From: Massilia sp. Root335
GTDB lineage: Bacteria > Pseudomonadota > Gammaproteobacteria > Burkholderiales > Burkholderiaceae_D
Direction of reading: 5' to 3'
DNA: 64,000 nt
Assembly (NCBI RefSeq): GCF_001425685.1
Contig: NZ_LMCY01000062.1
Location: 72,367 to 136,366 of the forward strand
Of the stretch, positions 1 to 8,004 are shown one piece after another (within the stretch, counting starts at the first letter, position 1; every line of letters starts with the position of its first letter). The notes beneath the pieces are model-generated. The model was not told the origin of the DNA, searched no databases, and worked only from the letters and a program-made list of their open reading frames with translations. Both the position numbers and the translations under genes were made by a program.

Positions 1-1
1 A

Positions 2-739
2 GGGCAGGTCGAGAAATGGTTCTTCATCCGGTATGCGGATCCGGAAGCCCATGTACGCCTGCGCCTGTTCGGGCCGCCGGCGGCGCTGTGGGGCGGCGTG
101 GTCATGGACCTGAACGCGGCGTTGCGTCCGTTTCTTGCGGACCGCACGATCTGGAAAATCCAGATCGATACCTATGAACGCGAACTCGAGCGGTACGGCG
201 GGGGCGACGGCATATTATCGTGCGAAAAGATCTTCCATGCGGACAGCGAGGCGGCTGCCCGGTTCATTCCGATCGGCCGGCAATGCGGTGCGGAGAAACA
301 CGGCGATCACGCGATATTGGGCGTGGATACGCTGTTGAAAGATTTCGATATCGATGCATCCGACAGGCTGACTTTTCTGCGTCGTCTCGCCGCCGGCTTT
401 GGCAAGGAATTTAACATTTCAAAAGATCAGGCCATTCTCTTGGGGAAAAAGTTCAGGGGGATGCGAGACAATCTCCAGGTCTTGCTGAATGGCGCGCCGG
501 CGGGGCAATCGGAAGCCCGCGACATTTATATGGCGCGCTCGGAAATCGTCCGTGCGGAAGGACGGCACTTGCTGCAAAAACTCGGGCGCACCCGGCAGCA
601 GCAGATTTGTGCCAGCGTGATTCACATGTCCGTCAACCGCTTTTTCAGATCGGAGCAGCGCCGGCACGAGATGGTGATATATGACCTGCTGCGCCGCCAT
701 TACGAATCGCTGGCCGGGCGCGATCGCGCGGAAAATTAA
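2..739 (+). CDS. Thiopeptide-type (SpaB_C) domain protein, 5' truncated by window edge
   Basis: Open from the window edge in the frame that ends at TAA 737-739, so the start lies outside. The first visible residues read WFFIRYADPEAHVRLRLFG, the hallmark W-F-x-RY-x-D-x-x-x-H-x-RLR of the lantibiotic dehydratase C-terminal (thiopeptide-type bacteriocin biosynthesis) domain. In class I lanthipeptide LanB enzymes this domain eliminates glutamate from glutamylated Ser/Thr; stand-alone versions also exist in split LanB systems and related peptide-modifying enzymes. About 245 residues are visible, the usual size of the domain. It converges on a lanthipeptide-like precursor gene on the other strand. 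Whether an N-terminal glutamylation domain is fused upstream cannot be seen. Confidence 0.85.
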   Translation, partial: GQVEKWFFIRYADPEAHVRLRLFGPPAALWGGVVMDLNAALRPFLADRTIWKIQIDTYERELERYGGGDGILSCEKIFHADSEAAARFIPIGRQCGAEKHGDHAILGVDTLLKDFDIDASDRLTFLRRLAAGFGKEFNISKDQAILLGKKFRGMRDNLQVLLNGAPAGQSEARDIYMARSEIVRAEGRHLLQKLGRTRQQQICASVIHMSVNRFFRSEQRRHEMVIYDLLRRHYESLAGRDRAEN

Positions 740-868
740 CCGCACGCGGAATTGCATGCGCCCGTCCGGTATCCCGGGTGGCTGGAGCGTCGATCCGGAT
801 ATTGCGACGCGCGATTATTCGAGATATCGGCTGCGATCGGCGGACGCATTGGCCGACTGAATGGAACA

Positions 869-898
869 TAAAAAAATGGACACCGGATGGTGTCCATT
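869..898 (-). terminator. Rho-independent terminator of the precursor peptide gene
   Basis: A perfect 10-bp inverted repeat (875-884 with 889-898, arm AATGGACACC) encloses a 4-nt loop. Read on the minus strand it is followed by a run of seven T (869-875). It lies about 45 nt beyond the stop of the precursor gene, so that gene probably has its own short, abundant transcript. Confidence 0.8.
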
Positions 899-941
899 GA
901 TTACGTGCGCCGGTTGACCGGTTTAATGCCGATCAGCCTGC

Positions 942-1094
942 TTAATCCTGCGGGAAGTTCTCGCGCGTTTCAGAACTGCATACGGCGGAGCAGTCATAAG
1001 TATTGATTACATTACTTTTCTCGGCCGTATCGCCGTTGCTCAGTTGCTTCAGTGTTTCCAGGTTCAGCGACAATTTTGGTTTTGCAACGTCCAT
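942..1094 (-). CDS. Putative class I lanthipeptide precursor peptide (50 aa)
   Basis: A 50-codon ORF with a strong ribosome-binding site (GGAGG at 1103-1107, 8 nt before ATG) and a dedicated terminator. Residues 7-18 read KLSLNLETLKQL, an amphipathic Leu/Asn-rich box like the conserved leader recognition motif of class I lanthipeptide precursors of Gram-negative bacteria. The C-terminal half holds the only two cysteines, C35 and C39, each preceded at i-3 by a hydroxyl residue (T32, S36) in TYDCSAVC, then S40, S41, T43. This fits two consecutive small lanthionine-type rings followed by a polar tail. An oxygenase gene lies upstream on the same strand and a SpaB_C protein converges from the left. 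The leader cleavage site is not obvious; no double glycine is present. Family assignment is inference from motif and context. Confidence 0.75.
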   Translation of the reverse strand: MDVAKPKLSLNLETLKQLSNGDTAEKSNVINTYDCSAVCSSETRENFPQD

Positions 1095-1498
1095 CTTTAA
1101 AGCCTCCAAAAACATGAGTGTGAATAGGACTAAAACTTCGCGTATGCGGATTCATCCGAATATCTGATGTCCGCTTGTTAATAATATCACGAGATTCCCG
1201 GAAAATATCGTGCTTCGGTGGTCGTCATATATTATTTAATGCGATCCGGAGCGGGCGTTTTCGTCGTTTGGAATGGTTCCATATCGGCATAAGCGCCGAC
1301 GCGTATTCGCCGCGGGCGAATATCGATACAGGACGCGGATTCGGCGGCGCTGGCCGATGACATGTGTTTGGGGGCTTTCGGTCTGAAACGGCCGGTGCAG
1401 GAAATCGTCGACGCCGGGTCGCCCGCGCGCCGACGGGCCCGGGCGCGCGGGCCGCCGGGCCCGCCGACGCAGGCGGCAGAGCGGGTCCGGGCGGCCGT
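1095..1498. other. Intergenic region between oxygenase and precursor
   Basis: No convincing gene. The part next to the precursor (about 1110-1260) is AT-rich and is the likely location of its promoter. The part next to the oxygenase stop (about 1400-1500) is extremely GC-rich with self-complementary GGGCCC/GCGCGC tracts but no T-run on either strand. Confidence 0.5.
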
Positions 1499-2293
1499 TC
1501 AGGTCCAGTAAACGTATTCGGAAGAGGACATTTGCGCGACAAAACAGTTGATGACCACCCTTTTGCTGCGCGTGCTGGTGACGGCATGGATATATTTGCC
1601 GTTAATGATCGCCATGTCGCTCGTTTCGACGGCAAGCTCGATATAAGTCTTATTCTCCAGCAAATCCAGCGGATAGGGATAACCATTGCCCTGCAGTTCC
1701 AGCCGGTCGCGCGTGGAGGTATCCGGAATGTAGTCGTAGATTCGCAAGCGGCCCGAGACAGCGTCCGCGCTCGCATAGAAATTAATCGCCATGACATTCT
1801 TGGCGTCGCGCACTTCCCAGCCTTCGTTGCGACTGCAGTCGATTTGCGAAAAGTCCTCGTGCGGGCGCAGCAGGAATTCGCTCGTGACCGATAAATCGGG
1901 AAGCCATTCCACCGCGCGGGCATGCAGGGCTTCCCGATCGCCGAGCCGGGAAGGGCGAATGGAGCGCCGTGTTTTCTCGTTGATCGCCCGATGCACGAGC
2001 CTCATCGGATCGACCGTATTCTCGAAAATGCTGCTGACGGAGGCACGGGCTTCCGAGCATTGCATGAAATATTCGGCCGGCGTCTTGCTGTAGTGGGTCG
2101 CGCCAAGTATATAACCCGGAACGTTATCGGGGCGGCGCCGGCGGTGTTCGGACCCGAAGAAGTTTTTTTGAATGGCGATACAGTCGGCAGGCGGCACGAC
2201 GTTCTTGACCAATGCGACGTCCAGCTCATCGGAGCTGATCATCGATATCGCATCGCCGATGCACTCGGCGCCTACAAATTTTCTGTATTTCAC
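1499..2293 (-). CDS. 2OG-Fe(II) oxygenase-like protein, candidate lanthipeptide tailoring enzyme
   Basis: With a GTG start at 2293 (AGGGA five nt upstream) the protein has 264 residues; an upstream in-frame GTG at 2323 would add ten. The opening ALVKNVVPPADC resembles the N-terminus of prolyl-4-hydroxylase-like dioxygenases. An H-x-D pair (RPHEDFSQ, about residues 145 and 147) and a distal His plus Arg (YIHAVTSTRSKR, about 236 and 245) make up the facial triad and the 2-oxoglutarate-binding Arg. Such enzymes hydroxylate or otherwise oxidise amino acid side chains at Fe(II) with 2-oxoglutarate and O2. It lies upstream of, and in the same direction as, the precursor, so peptide hydroxylation is the natural hypothesis. 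Local base composition is lower in GC than the housekeeping genes. Confidence 0.7.
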   Translation of the reverse strand: MKYRKFVGAECIGDAISMISSDELDVALVKNVVPPADCIAIQKNFFGSEHRRRRPDNVPGYILGATHYSKTPAEYFMQCSEARASVSSIFENTVDPMRLVHRAINEKTRRSIRPSRLGDREALHARAVEWLPDLSVTSEFLLRPHEDFSQIDCSRNEGWEVRDAKNVMAINFYASADAVSGRLRIYDYIPDTSTRDRLELQGNGYPYPLDLLENKTYIELAVETSDMAIINGKYIHAVTSTRSKRVVINCFVAQMSSSEYVYWT

Positions 2294-2860
2294 TCTCGTC
2301 CCTTTGTAAGAAATCCTGCGCACTTGCTACAAAAGCGCGAAGTAGCCGCGCCGAAACGCAGCGGCTCCGTAAGCCACCACCCGTCCGCGCTTATTGATTG
2401 ATACGACAGTTCGAATTGTCCGGATTGCGCGCAAATCCAATCATGCAGGGTAATCCCCTTACCGCGGATGCCATTCGTTCGAATATATTAAACGGCGCAA
2501 TGACGTTGAGAATGATGCCACAATTTTATTCTTAAACGCAAAATATTTGTAAATGAAATATATGCGAATTGCATATGTATTCGCGATCGGTCAATTCGGG
2601 GGTTTTTATCGCGGGAGGTCGTCCGAACGGGGGAGGCGATTGCCGGCCGCCCGTAACGGGAGCCGGCGCCGTGTTCGAAGCGCGGAGCGGTGGAGCGCAG
2701 TCGGGGAATGCGGCGACTGCGTTATTGATACGGGAGGATGGGGCTTTGCCGGCGGCCCGGCGTTAATCCGGCCGGACGTTCCAGGGCGCCGGCGGCCCCT
2801 TGATGGTTTTCCCCGCCTGGGCGGGGAGGGGCCGCGCACGCCACGGTCTGACGCGCGGCA
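2294..2860. other. Intergenic region, no gene seen
   Basis: An AT-rich stretch (about 2400-2600) upstream of the oxygenase probably contains its promoter. The rest turns GC-rich towards the peptidase gene. Open frames here lack ribosome-binding sites and recognisable protein character. Confidence 0.5.
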
Positions 2861-3562
2861 CTACGGCTGCAGCAACGGATACGGATCCACCGGCGTTCCC
2901 TTCCACCACTGCTTCTCCGGGGTCAGTTCGAACACGGCGAAGTGCAGGTGCGGCGCGTTCGGATCGGCGTTGCCCGTCGACCCGACATAGCCGATCAGGT
3001 CGCCGCGCTTGACCTGCGCCCCTTCCTGCAAGCCGTCCGCGTAGCGGTCCAGGTGCGCATAGTAATAGGCGTATTTTTCGGTCGGATCGAACTGGTAGAT
3101 GGTCAGCCCGCCCGGTTTGCTCGTGAAGAGTTTCACGATCTTGCCGTCCGCCGCCGCCACCACCTTCGCGCCCTTGGGCGCCATGATGTCCAGTGCTTCG
3201 TGATGGCGTTCGCTGCCGCGCGGCTGGTCGTACGTGTCGGTGAGCTTCGCGGGCGGGATGCCGTCGACCGGCACCAGCAGCTTGCCTGCCGGTGTGGCTG
3301 GCGGCGCGGCCGGCGCGGCCGCCGGGGTGTCCGTGCCTGCGGGACGCAGCGGCAGATCCAGTTCGGTCAGGTCGGGCATCACCTGCGGCGCCGGCGGCAG
3401 CTTGCCGTCGAGGGTGCCGGCGGGCGGCGGCGGCGCGGGCAGGGAACCCGTGTTCACGGCCACCGCGGGCGCCGCGTGCTCTGGCGGCATCTGGCGCAGC
3501 CAGACGAACAGGCCGCCGGCGCCCACCAGCACGCCGAGCAGGAAAGTCATCAACCATCTCAT
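2861..3562 (-). CDS. M23 family peptidoglycan endopeptidase, membrane anchored
   Basis: 233 residues from an ATG preceded by GGAGA. An N-terminal hydrophobic segment (about 5-22) is followed by a Pro/Ala-rich linker (about 30-95) and a LytM/M23 domain. Zinc ligands are visible: H121 and D125 in HHEALDI, and the H-x-H of HLHF (205, 207); H170 in YYYAHLD is the expected catalytic histidine. M23 enzymes cleave peptidoglycan cross-bridges in the periplasm. It starts 23 nt after the L,D-transpeptidase stop on the same strand, so the two probably form a wall-remodelling operon. With the metal ligands intact it should be an active hydrolase rather than an EnvC/NlpD-type activator. Confidence 0.9.
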   Translation of the reverse strand: MRWLMTFLLGVLVGAGGLFVWLRQMPPEHAAPAVAVNTGSLPAPPPPAGTLDGKLPPAPQVMPDLTELDLPLRPAGTDTPAAAPAAPPATPAGKLLVPVDGIPPAKLTDTYDQPRGSERHHEALDIMAPKGAKVVAAADGKIVKLFTSKPGGLTIYQFDPTEKYAYYYAHLDRYADGLQEGAQVKRGDLIGYVGSTGNADPNAPHLHFAVFELTPEKQWWKGTPVDPYPLLQP

Positions 3563-3585
3563 CGCCGTCTCCTCATTGCTTGGTT

Positions 3586-4563
3586 TTACTCTGTCAGCAG
3601 CACTTCCGTCCCCGCCTGCACGAGGCCCGCCACCTCGGATGCGCTCCAGTTCGTCAATCGGATGCAGCCGTGCGATTCGCTCTTGCCGACCGACGCCGGC
3701 ACGGGCGTGCCGTGGATGCCGTAGTGCGGCTTGGACAGGTCGATCCACACCACGCCGACCGGATTGTTGGGGCCGGCAGCGACCGTCGTATTCTTGTCGC
3801 CCGGCTTGGCGTCCCAGAACAGCTTGGGGTTGTAGTGGTAGGTCGGATTGCGGTGCACGCCATCGATCTTCCAGGTGCCGATCGGCAGCGGATCGTGTTC
3901 GCTGCCGCTCGACACGGGGTATTGCGCGAGGACGGTCCCGGCCGTGTCCTGCAGCTCGAGGGTGCGGGTGTCCTTCGACACGACGACGCGCGCGGCCGGC
4001 GCCAGCGGCGGCGTGCCGACGACGTTGGGCACGAGGATCTGCTCGCCCGCGCGGCCCAGGTCCTTGCCGGGATTGAGTTTTTGCAGCAGCGCCGGGCTGG
4101 CGTGGAATTTTTCGCCCAGGCCTTCCGCCGGCGAGCTGTAGCCGAGCGTGGGCAGTTTCGCCTTTTCCATCATGTCGTCCGGCACGGCACGGAACGGACC
4201 CGCGACGTCGGCATCGAGCAGTGTGTAGGTGAGCAGCGTGGGCGTCGCGTCGGCGTCGAGGGCGTTCCATGTCGCGTCGTCGAGCTTGCCCGTGGCGTTC
4301 AGGCCGTGCGCCTTCTGGTAGCCGGCGAGGGCGTGTTGCATGTTGGAGCCGAAGGCGCCGTCGATTTCGCCGGGCGAAAAATGGGCGCGGTCGAGCAGTA
4401 CCTGCGCGCGCAGCAGCTTGTCCGATTCCGGCGCGGGCGTGGCCGCCGTTGCCGTTGCCGTCGACGCGGCCGTGCCGGCGGGACCGGGTTGCGCGGCGCC
4501 CGCCGGGCTGCCGGCGAGGCTGCCCAGCATGGCGATCAGAAACGGGATGCGAAGGGTTTTCAA
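3586..4563 (-). CDS. L,D-transpeptidase (YkuD family) with peptidoglycan-binding domain
   Basis: 325 residues. A signal peptide (about 1-23, ending AGA) is followed by a low-complexity Ala/Thr/Pro linker, a PG_binding_1-like domain (about 47-103) and a C-terminal YkuD catalytic domain. The signature H-x14-17-S-H-G-C-x-R is complete: HGTP at 284 and SHGCIR at 297-302, with Cys300 as nucleophile. It would form 3-3 peptide cross-links or attach proteins to peptidoglycan in the periplasm. It is the first gene of a two-gene minus-strand unit with the M23 peptidase. Confidence 0.92.
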   Translation of the reverse strand: MKTLRIPFLIAMLGSLAGSPAGAAQPGPAGTAASTATATAATPAPESDKLLRAQVLLDRAHFSPGEIDGAFGSNMQHALAGYQKAHGLNATGKLDDATWNALDADATPTLLTYTLLDADVAGPFRAVPDDMMEKAKLPTLGYSSPAEGLGEKFHASPALLQKLNPGKDLGRAGEQILVPNVVGTPPLAPAARVVVSKDTRTLELQDTAGTVLAQYPVSSGSEHDPLPIGTWKIDGVHRNPTYHYNPKLFWDAKPGDKNTTVAAGPNNPVGVVWIDLSKPHYGIHGTPVPASVGKSESHGCIRLTNWSASEVAGLVQAGTEVLLTE

Positions 4564-4683
4564 TTGATTCCTGCCTGAAGATGCGTTGGCTTCAGGTTAG
4601 TGCCGTGCCGGGCGCCGCTCTGTGCGGGAACGAACCCACCATGGTTGGGCTGCCCGATGCGTGCAGGCGGTACAATCGCCGGC

Positions 4684-4983
4684 ATGACCGCGTTGACCAT
4701 CACCCTGCAGCCGTCCGGCTGGTCGTTCCCGACCGACCCGGACACGACGGTGCTGCACGCCGCCGAACGGGCCGGCATCGACCTGCCCAGTTCCTGCCGC
4801 AACGGCACCTGCCGCACGTGCATCTGCCGCCTCGCGGGCGGGACCGTACGGTATCTCGTGGAATGGCCGGGCCTGTCCTTCGACGAAAAGCGCGAGGGCT
4901 ATATCCTGCCGTGCGTGGCGGTGGCGCTCGACGACCTGGTCGTCGACCAGCGGCTCGCGAAACGGATCGTGTTTCCGGACTGA
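4684..4983 (+). CDS. Plant-type [2Fe-2S] ferredoxin
   Basis: 99 residues from the ATG at 4684. Cluster ligands fit the C-x4-C-x2-C...C pattern: C38, C43 and C46 in SSCRNGTCRTC, and C77 in ILPCVAV. The size is that of a single-domain electron-transfer ferredoxin. An upstream in-frame ATG at 4600 would add unrelated sequence and is not preferred. No redox partner is adjacent, so its partner enzyme is unknown. Confidence 0.88.
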   Translation: MTALTITLQPSGWSFPTDPDTTVLHAAERAGIDLPSSCRNGTCRTCICRLAGGTVRYLVEWPGLSFDEKREGYILPCVAVALDDLVVDQRLAKRIVFPD

Positions 4984-4998
4984 GCCGACCGGGCCGCG

Positions 4999-5892
4999 TC
5001 AGCGCGGGGCCGGCAGCATCGATTCGATCGCGCGCAGCACGAGCGGCCACGACGCCGACGTCGCGGCGACTTCATCGTAATGGCTGGCACCCGGCAGAAT
5101 GACGACCTCGGCCGCGTCGCCGGCGGCACGGGCGCGCGCCGCGAAGTCGTGCGCCACGCGCGGCGGCGAGATGGTGTCCAGTTCCCCGGTGACGAGGATC
5201 GTCCGGCTGCCGTTCGGCATCAGGTCGCCCGCGTTCGTGTCGGCAAACACGTCCGGGCGCGCGGCGCTTGGGGTGCCGGCCAGCTCGGCGACGTCACGGT
5301 CGCAACTCGTTTTCAACAGGGCCGATTCGCGCCGCAGGTCGGCGAGGCCGCCCAGGCTGACGACCCGGCGCACGGGCACGGCGTCGGCCCGGAACAGCGG
5401 GCTGGACGCGGGAATGCGGGGCCGCGCCGCCAGCCATTGCACGAGCTGGCCGCCGGCCGAGTGTCCGACGGCCACGAGGCGGTCGAGGTCGAGCGGATGG
5501 TCGCGTGCCGTGCGCGCCAGCAGGTCGAGGGCGGCGTTCATGTCCTGGTAGGTGCCGGGATAGCCGCCGCCGGCTTCGTCCACGCGGCGGTATTCCACGT
5601 TCCAGACCGCGATGCCGCGTGCCGCCAGCGCCCCGGCCATATTGCGGAACTGCGTGATGCCGCCGTATTCCTTCGTCCAGCAACCGCCATGCACGAGCAC
5701 GGCCACGGGAAACGGGCCCTTGCCGGGCGGGACGAACAGTTCGGCGTACTGCGACGGCGCGGCGCCGTAGCGCAGCGTGGCGTCCGGGGCGGGGCCGGAC
5801 AGGGCCATGTAGTCGGTCAGCGTCATCGGGGCGGCGTGGAGGTTGGCGGACATGGCGAGGGCGAGCGCGAGGGCGGGAAGGCGGCGCGGCAT
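4999..5892 (-). CDS. Secreted alpha/beta-hydrolase (esterase-like)
   Basis: 297 residues with an N-terminal signal peptide (about 1-20). The oxyanion-hole HGG motif is at 68-70 (LVHGGCW) and the nucleophile elbow GHSAGG places the catalytic Ser at 145. Near the C-terminus, GELDTISPP and GASHYDE supply the expected Asp and His. The arrangement resembles the BD-FAE/kynurenine-formamidase-like esterases. Substrate unknown. It converges on the ferredoxin gene with only 15 nt between stops. Confidence 0.85.
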   Translation of the reverse strand: MPRRLPALALALAMSANLHAAPMTLTDYMALSGPAPDATLRYGAAPSQYAELFVPPGKGPFPVAVLVHGGCWTKEYGGITQFRNMAGALAARGIAVWNVEYRRVDEAGGGYPGTYQDMNAALDLLARTARDHPLDLDRLVAVGHSAGGQLVQWLAARPRIPASSPLFRADAVPVRRVVSLGGLADLRRESALLKTSCDRDVAELAGTPSAARPDVFADTNAGDLMPNGSRTILVTGELDTISPPRVAHDFAARARAAGDAAEVVILPGASHYDEVAATSASWPLVLRAIESMLPAPR

Positions 5893-6020
5893 GGTCGGCG
5901 ACGGGATGTCAAAACCCGACTATACCAGCCCGCGCCGCCCGGCCGCACGATTGAAAACCCGGCCCGGTCTTCCATGCTAGGCTGCACACAACATCAACGC
6001 CTATCAATCGGAGGATCATC

Positions 6021-6200
6021 ATGAGCCAATCGAAATCCAGCGGCAGCCAGAACAAGCAGTCGGGCAACCTGTCCGAGGCGGACGTGCAGAAGCGCCAGGC
6101 CGGCGTCAAGGACAAGAGCAGCCACGACAACAAGTCGACCGTGAAGGCGGGGACGGGCAAGGGCGCGGGCGGCGGCGCGAAGCAGAAGGAAGGCCGCTGA
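6021..6200 (+). CDS. Small hydrophilic Lys/Ser/Gly-rich protein (59 aa)
   Basis: A 60-codon ORF with an excellent ribosome-binding site (GGAGG at 6010-6014, 6 nt before ATG). The product is highly charged, with no hydrophobic stretch and a Gly/Lys-rich tail (KGAGGGAKQKEGR). The composition suggests an intrinsically disordered protein like the small stress-induced hydrophilins. Function not recognised. The next small gene follows 20 nt downstream, so the two may be co-transcribed. Confidence 0.65.
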   Translation: MSQSKSSGSQNKQSGNLSEADVQKRQAGVKDKSSHDNKSTVKAGTGKGAGGGAKQKEGR

Positions 6201-6220
6201 GCCTGCGCCGGAGAAGACCG

Positions 6221-6403
6221 ATGAGTTTGCCGGAACAGGACGAGGGCCTGCGCAAGCGCGCCCACTCGACGCCCGATCCCACGACGCCGGACCCGGAACT
6301 GCCGCCGCCGCAGCCGAGCCCCGATCCGGACGACGTGCCGGCCCCGGCGCGCGCGCCGGTGAAGGAACCCGACGCGCCGGTGGCGCCCGTCAAGGCGCAA
6401 TGA
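6221..6403 (+). CDS. Small Pro/Asp-rich hypothetical protein (60 aa)
   Basis: ATG at 6221 preceded by GGAGAAG. The middle of the protein is low-complexity Pro/Asp/Glu (PDPTTPDPELPPPQPSPDPD), with no membrane segment and no known domain. It sits 20 nt behind another disordered small protein. Conserved reading-frame use of C/G in third positions supports coding, but function is unknown. Confidence 0.55.
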   Translation: MSLPEQDEGLRKRAHSTPDPTTPDPELPPPQPSPDPDDVPAPARAPVKEPDAPVAPVKAQ

Positions 6404-6530
6404 CCGATGCCGCGCCACGGTCGCGGTGCGGGCAGGTCCGGATGCGGTGAATGAGGTGTGAACTGCGGATGGACGAAGTGCGGATGGGGTGGGCCGTCGG
6501 GTCGCCCCATCCGTTGTCACGTGGTGCGGG

Positions 6531-6737
6531 TCAGCGCTTGCCCGGCTCGCCGTCGCGCGTGGCCTGCTGGCCGGCGTCCTGCTGGTCGCCCTGCTTGTGG
6601 CCGCGCGGCGGGATTTCGCGGATCATGGCGTCCGTTTCGTGCTGGGCCGGCGAGCGTTCGCCGCTGCCGATGTCCGCTTCGTGCAGGTTGGCGGGGGCGT
6701 TGGCGCCGGGGTCCGGCTTCGGTACGTTGGTTCTCAT
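6531..6737 (-). CDS. Small hydrophilic hypothetical protein (68 aa)
   Basis: The start is chosen at 6737 (MRTNVPKPDPG) because GGAGC lies 6 nt upstream; an in-frame ATG at 6803 has no such site. The protein is polar and charged (HKQGDQQDAGQQATRDGEPGKR at the C-terminus) without hydrophobic segments, again like a disordered stress protein. It is the third small hydrophilic gene in 700 bp, on the opposite strand to the other two. Function unknown. Confidence 0.6.
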   Translation of the reverse strand: MRTNVPKPDPGANAPANLHEADIGSGERSPAQHETDAMIREIPPRGHKQGDQQDAGQQATRDGEPGKR

Positions 6738-6934
6738 GGCGTGCTCCGTTGCGTTGTCGTGTTGGCGCGATACTAACAGTCCATGTCGGCGCCCGGCGCG
6801 CAATAGGATCGTCGCGGGACGCCTGTTTGTTGCTAAGTGGACACAAATGACGGTTGCGTACGCTGGCGCACATATTTCGTCAGGGAATTTTTTATAATGA
6901 ACCCTGTGGCCAATGACATTCGGAGGAGAGAAGT

Positions 6935-7072
6935 ATGAGCACCACCTTGTACAACAAGATTCCGCTGGGCCGCAGCCCGTTGCTGGGCTCGCATCGGATG
7001 CACGCGGCGGTGGCGCTGGGCGTGCTGGCGGGGGCCGGCCTCGTGTGGGCCGCCGTGCGGGCCCTGCGCTGA
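6935..7072 (+). CDS. Single-span small membrane protein (45 aa)
   Basis: ATG at 6935 follows GGAGGAG (6922-6928) at ideal spacing. After a polar start (MSTTLYNKIPLGRSP), residues about 24-41 form one hydrophobic helix rich in Ala, Val and Gly, ending with RALR. No family recognised. Confidence 0.65.
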   Translation: MSTTLYNKIPLGRSPLLGSHRMHAAVALGVLAGAGLVWAAVRALR

Positions 7073-7141
7073 TCGCGGCGCGGGTTGCCGGGACGGCCCG
7101 CCGCCGTTACCATGGCGGGCTTGTTTCCTTGGAAAGTGGTA

Positions 7142-7504
7142 ATGAAGAATCTGAAACTGACGGGCGACGAATACGACGCCCTCGAATTCATCCGGCGCGG
7201 CGCCAGGAGCGACCGCGTCAATGCCTGTGTCGGGCGCAACGCCAAGCGCCTGTCGGGCCTGAAACTGGTCCAGTATGCGAAGAGCGGCAACCTGGCGCTG
7301 ACGGCGCAGGGGACCGAACTGCTGTTCCTGCGCCGCTGCGTGCAGGCCCTGCGCGCGCTCGAGGCGGACCCGGCGGCGCCTGTCGACGAGGACGTCGTGC
7401 AGTTCCTGAGCCGCAAATCGCATATCGCCGCGCGGGCGGAAGGCGGTTTCGAATTGACGGCACGGGGCCGTGAATCGTTGGCGGACATCGCCGCGCAAGA
7501 GTAA
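7142..7504 (+). CDS. Hypothetical protein with winged-helix-like features (120 aa)
   Basis: The start is taken at ATG 7142 (MKNLKLTGDEYDAL). Two similar segments, RLSGLKLVQYAKSGNLALTA and a C-terminal FELTARGRESLADI, look like the wing-and-helix pattern of MarR/PadR-like winged helices, where x-LT-x-x-G is typical. No DNA-binding family can be named with confidence. Its stop codon abuts the first unit of a tandem palindromic repeat. Confidence 0.6.
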   Translation: MKNLKLTGDEYDALEFIRRGARSDRVNACVGRNAKRLSGLKLVQYAKSGNLALTAQGTELLFLRRCVQALRALEADPAAPVDEDVVQFLSRKSHIAARAEGGFELTARGRESLADIAAQE

Positions 7505-7617
7505 TGAAAGCCGAAGGGTGGGCACTCCGTGCCCACCGAATGCGCGCATCACGGTAACGCATGAAAGCCGTAGGGTGGGCACCCCGTGCCCACCGAATGC
7601 GCGCATCAAGGTAACGC
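7504..7617. repeat. Two tandem 57-bp units carrying a REP-like palindrome (family A)
   Basis: Unit 1 (7504-7560) and unit 2 (7561-7617) differ at only a few positions. Each contains the inverted repeat GGTGGGCAC...GTGCCCACC (7517-7537 and 7574-7594). A third partial start (ATGGTGGGC) follows. The same palindrome recurs at 26268, 37375, 37458 and 43732. Confidence 0.85.
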
Positions 7618-7668
7618 ATGGTGGGCAAGGGTTGTCCACCCCGCACCCATCATTCGGGCGTTCCGCGT

Positions 7669-7890
7669 TCAGTTCGTCCGGCGTCGGTTCGGATACACCA
7701 GGGCGCGCACGGCGATCTCGGCCGGCACGCCCATGGCCGCCAGGAATTCGGCGGCCCGCTGCAGGCCCAGCGTGGGGACCGATGCCACGGCCTGGTTGAC
7801 GAGGTCGCGCGTGCGCATGTCGGTGCGCGGCCTGCGTTCCGCCAGCGTTGCGGCGGCGGAGTCGATATTCATTTCAGTCATCATCGTCAT
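7669..7890 (-). CDS. Conserved-looking small hypothetical protein (73 aa)
   Basis: 73 residues, mainly helical by composition (LVNQAVASVPTLGLQRAAEF), with a basic C-terminus (YPNRRRTN). Several ATG codons cluster at the start (7890, 7884, 7881, 7872), so the true start is uncertain. No domain recognised. It lies between the repeat array and the large GGDEF/EAL gene, transcribed in the same direction as the latter. Confidence 0.5.
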   Translation of the reverse strand: MTMMTEMNIDSAAATLAERRPRTDMRTRDLVNQAVASVPTLGLQRAAEFLAAMGVPAEIAVRALVYPNRRRTN

Positions 7891-8004
7891 ACTCGGTAAG
7901 TAGTATTGCTAAAGAGTCACCGGGTATTGTAGAAGAACGATGTACGTTAGGCTATAAGTAATTGCACCAATTATTGCAGTTGGGGCAAATAGTTAAAGCA
8001 GATT

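Noticed and set aside
1225..1923. Minus-strand frame overlapping the oxygenase gene
   Set aside because: Arg/Pro/Ala-rich translation in an alternative frame of the oxygenase; the oxygenase frame has catalytic motifs.
2553..2990. Plus-strand frame upstream of the M23 peptidase
   Set aside because: Arg/Gly-rich, no ribosome-binding site, partly antisense to the peptidase.
7504..7617. Tandem 57-bp repeats as a CRISPR array
   Set aside because: Only two directly abutting copies, no spacers, no cas genes; the units contain the dispersed palindrome.
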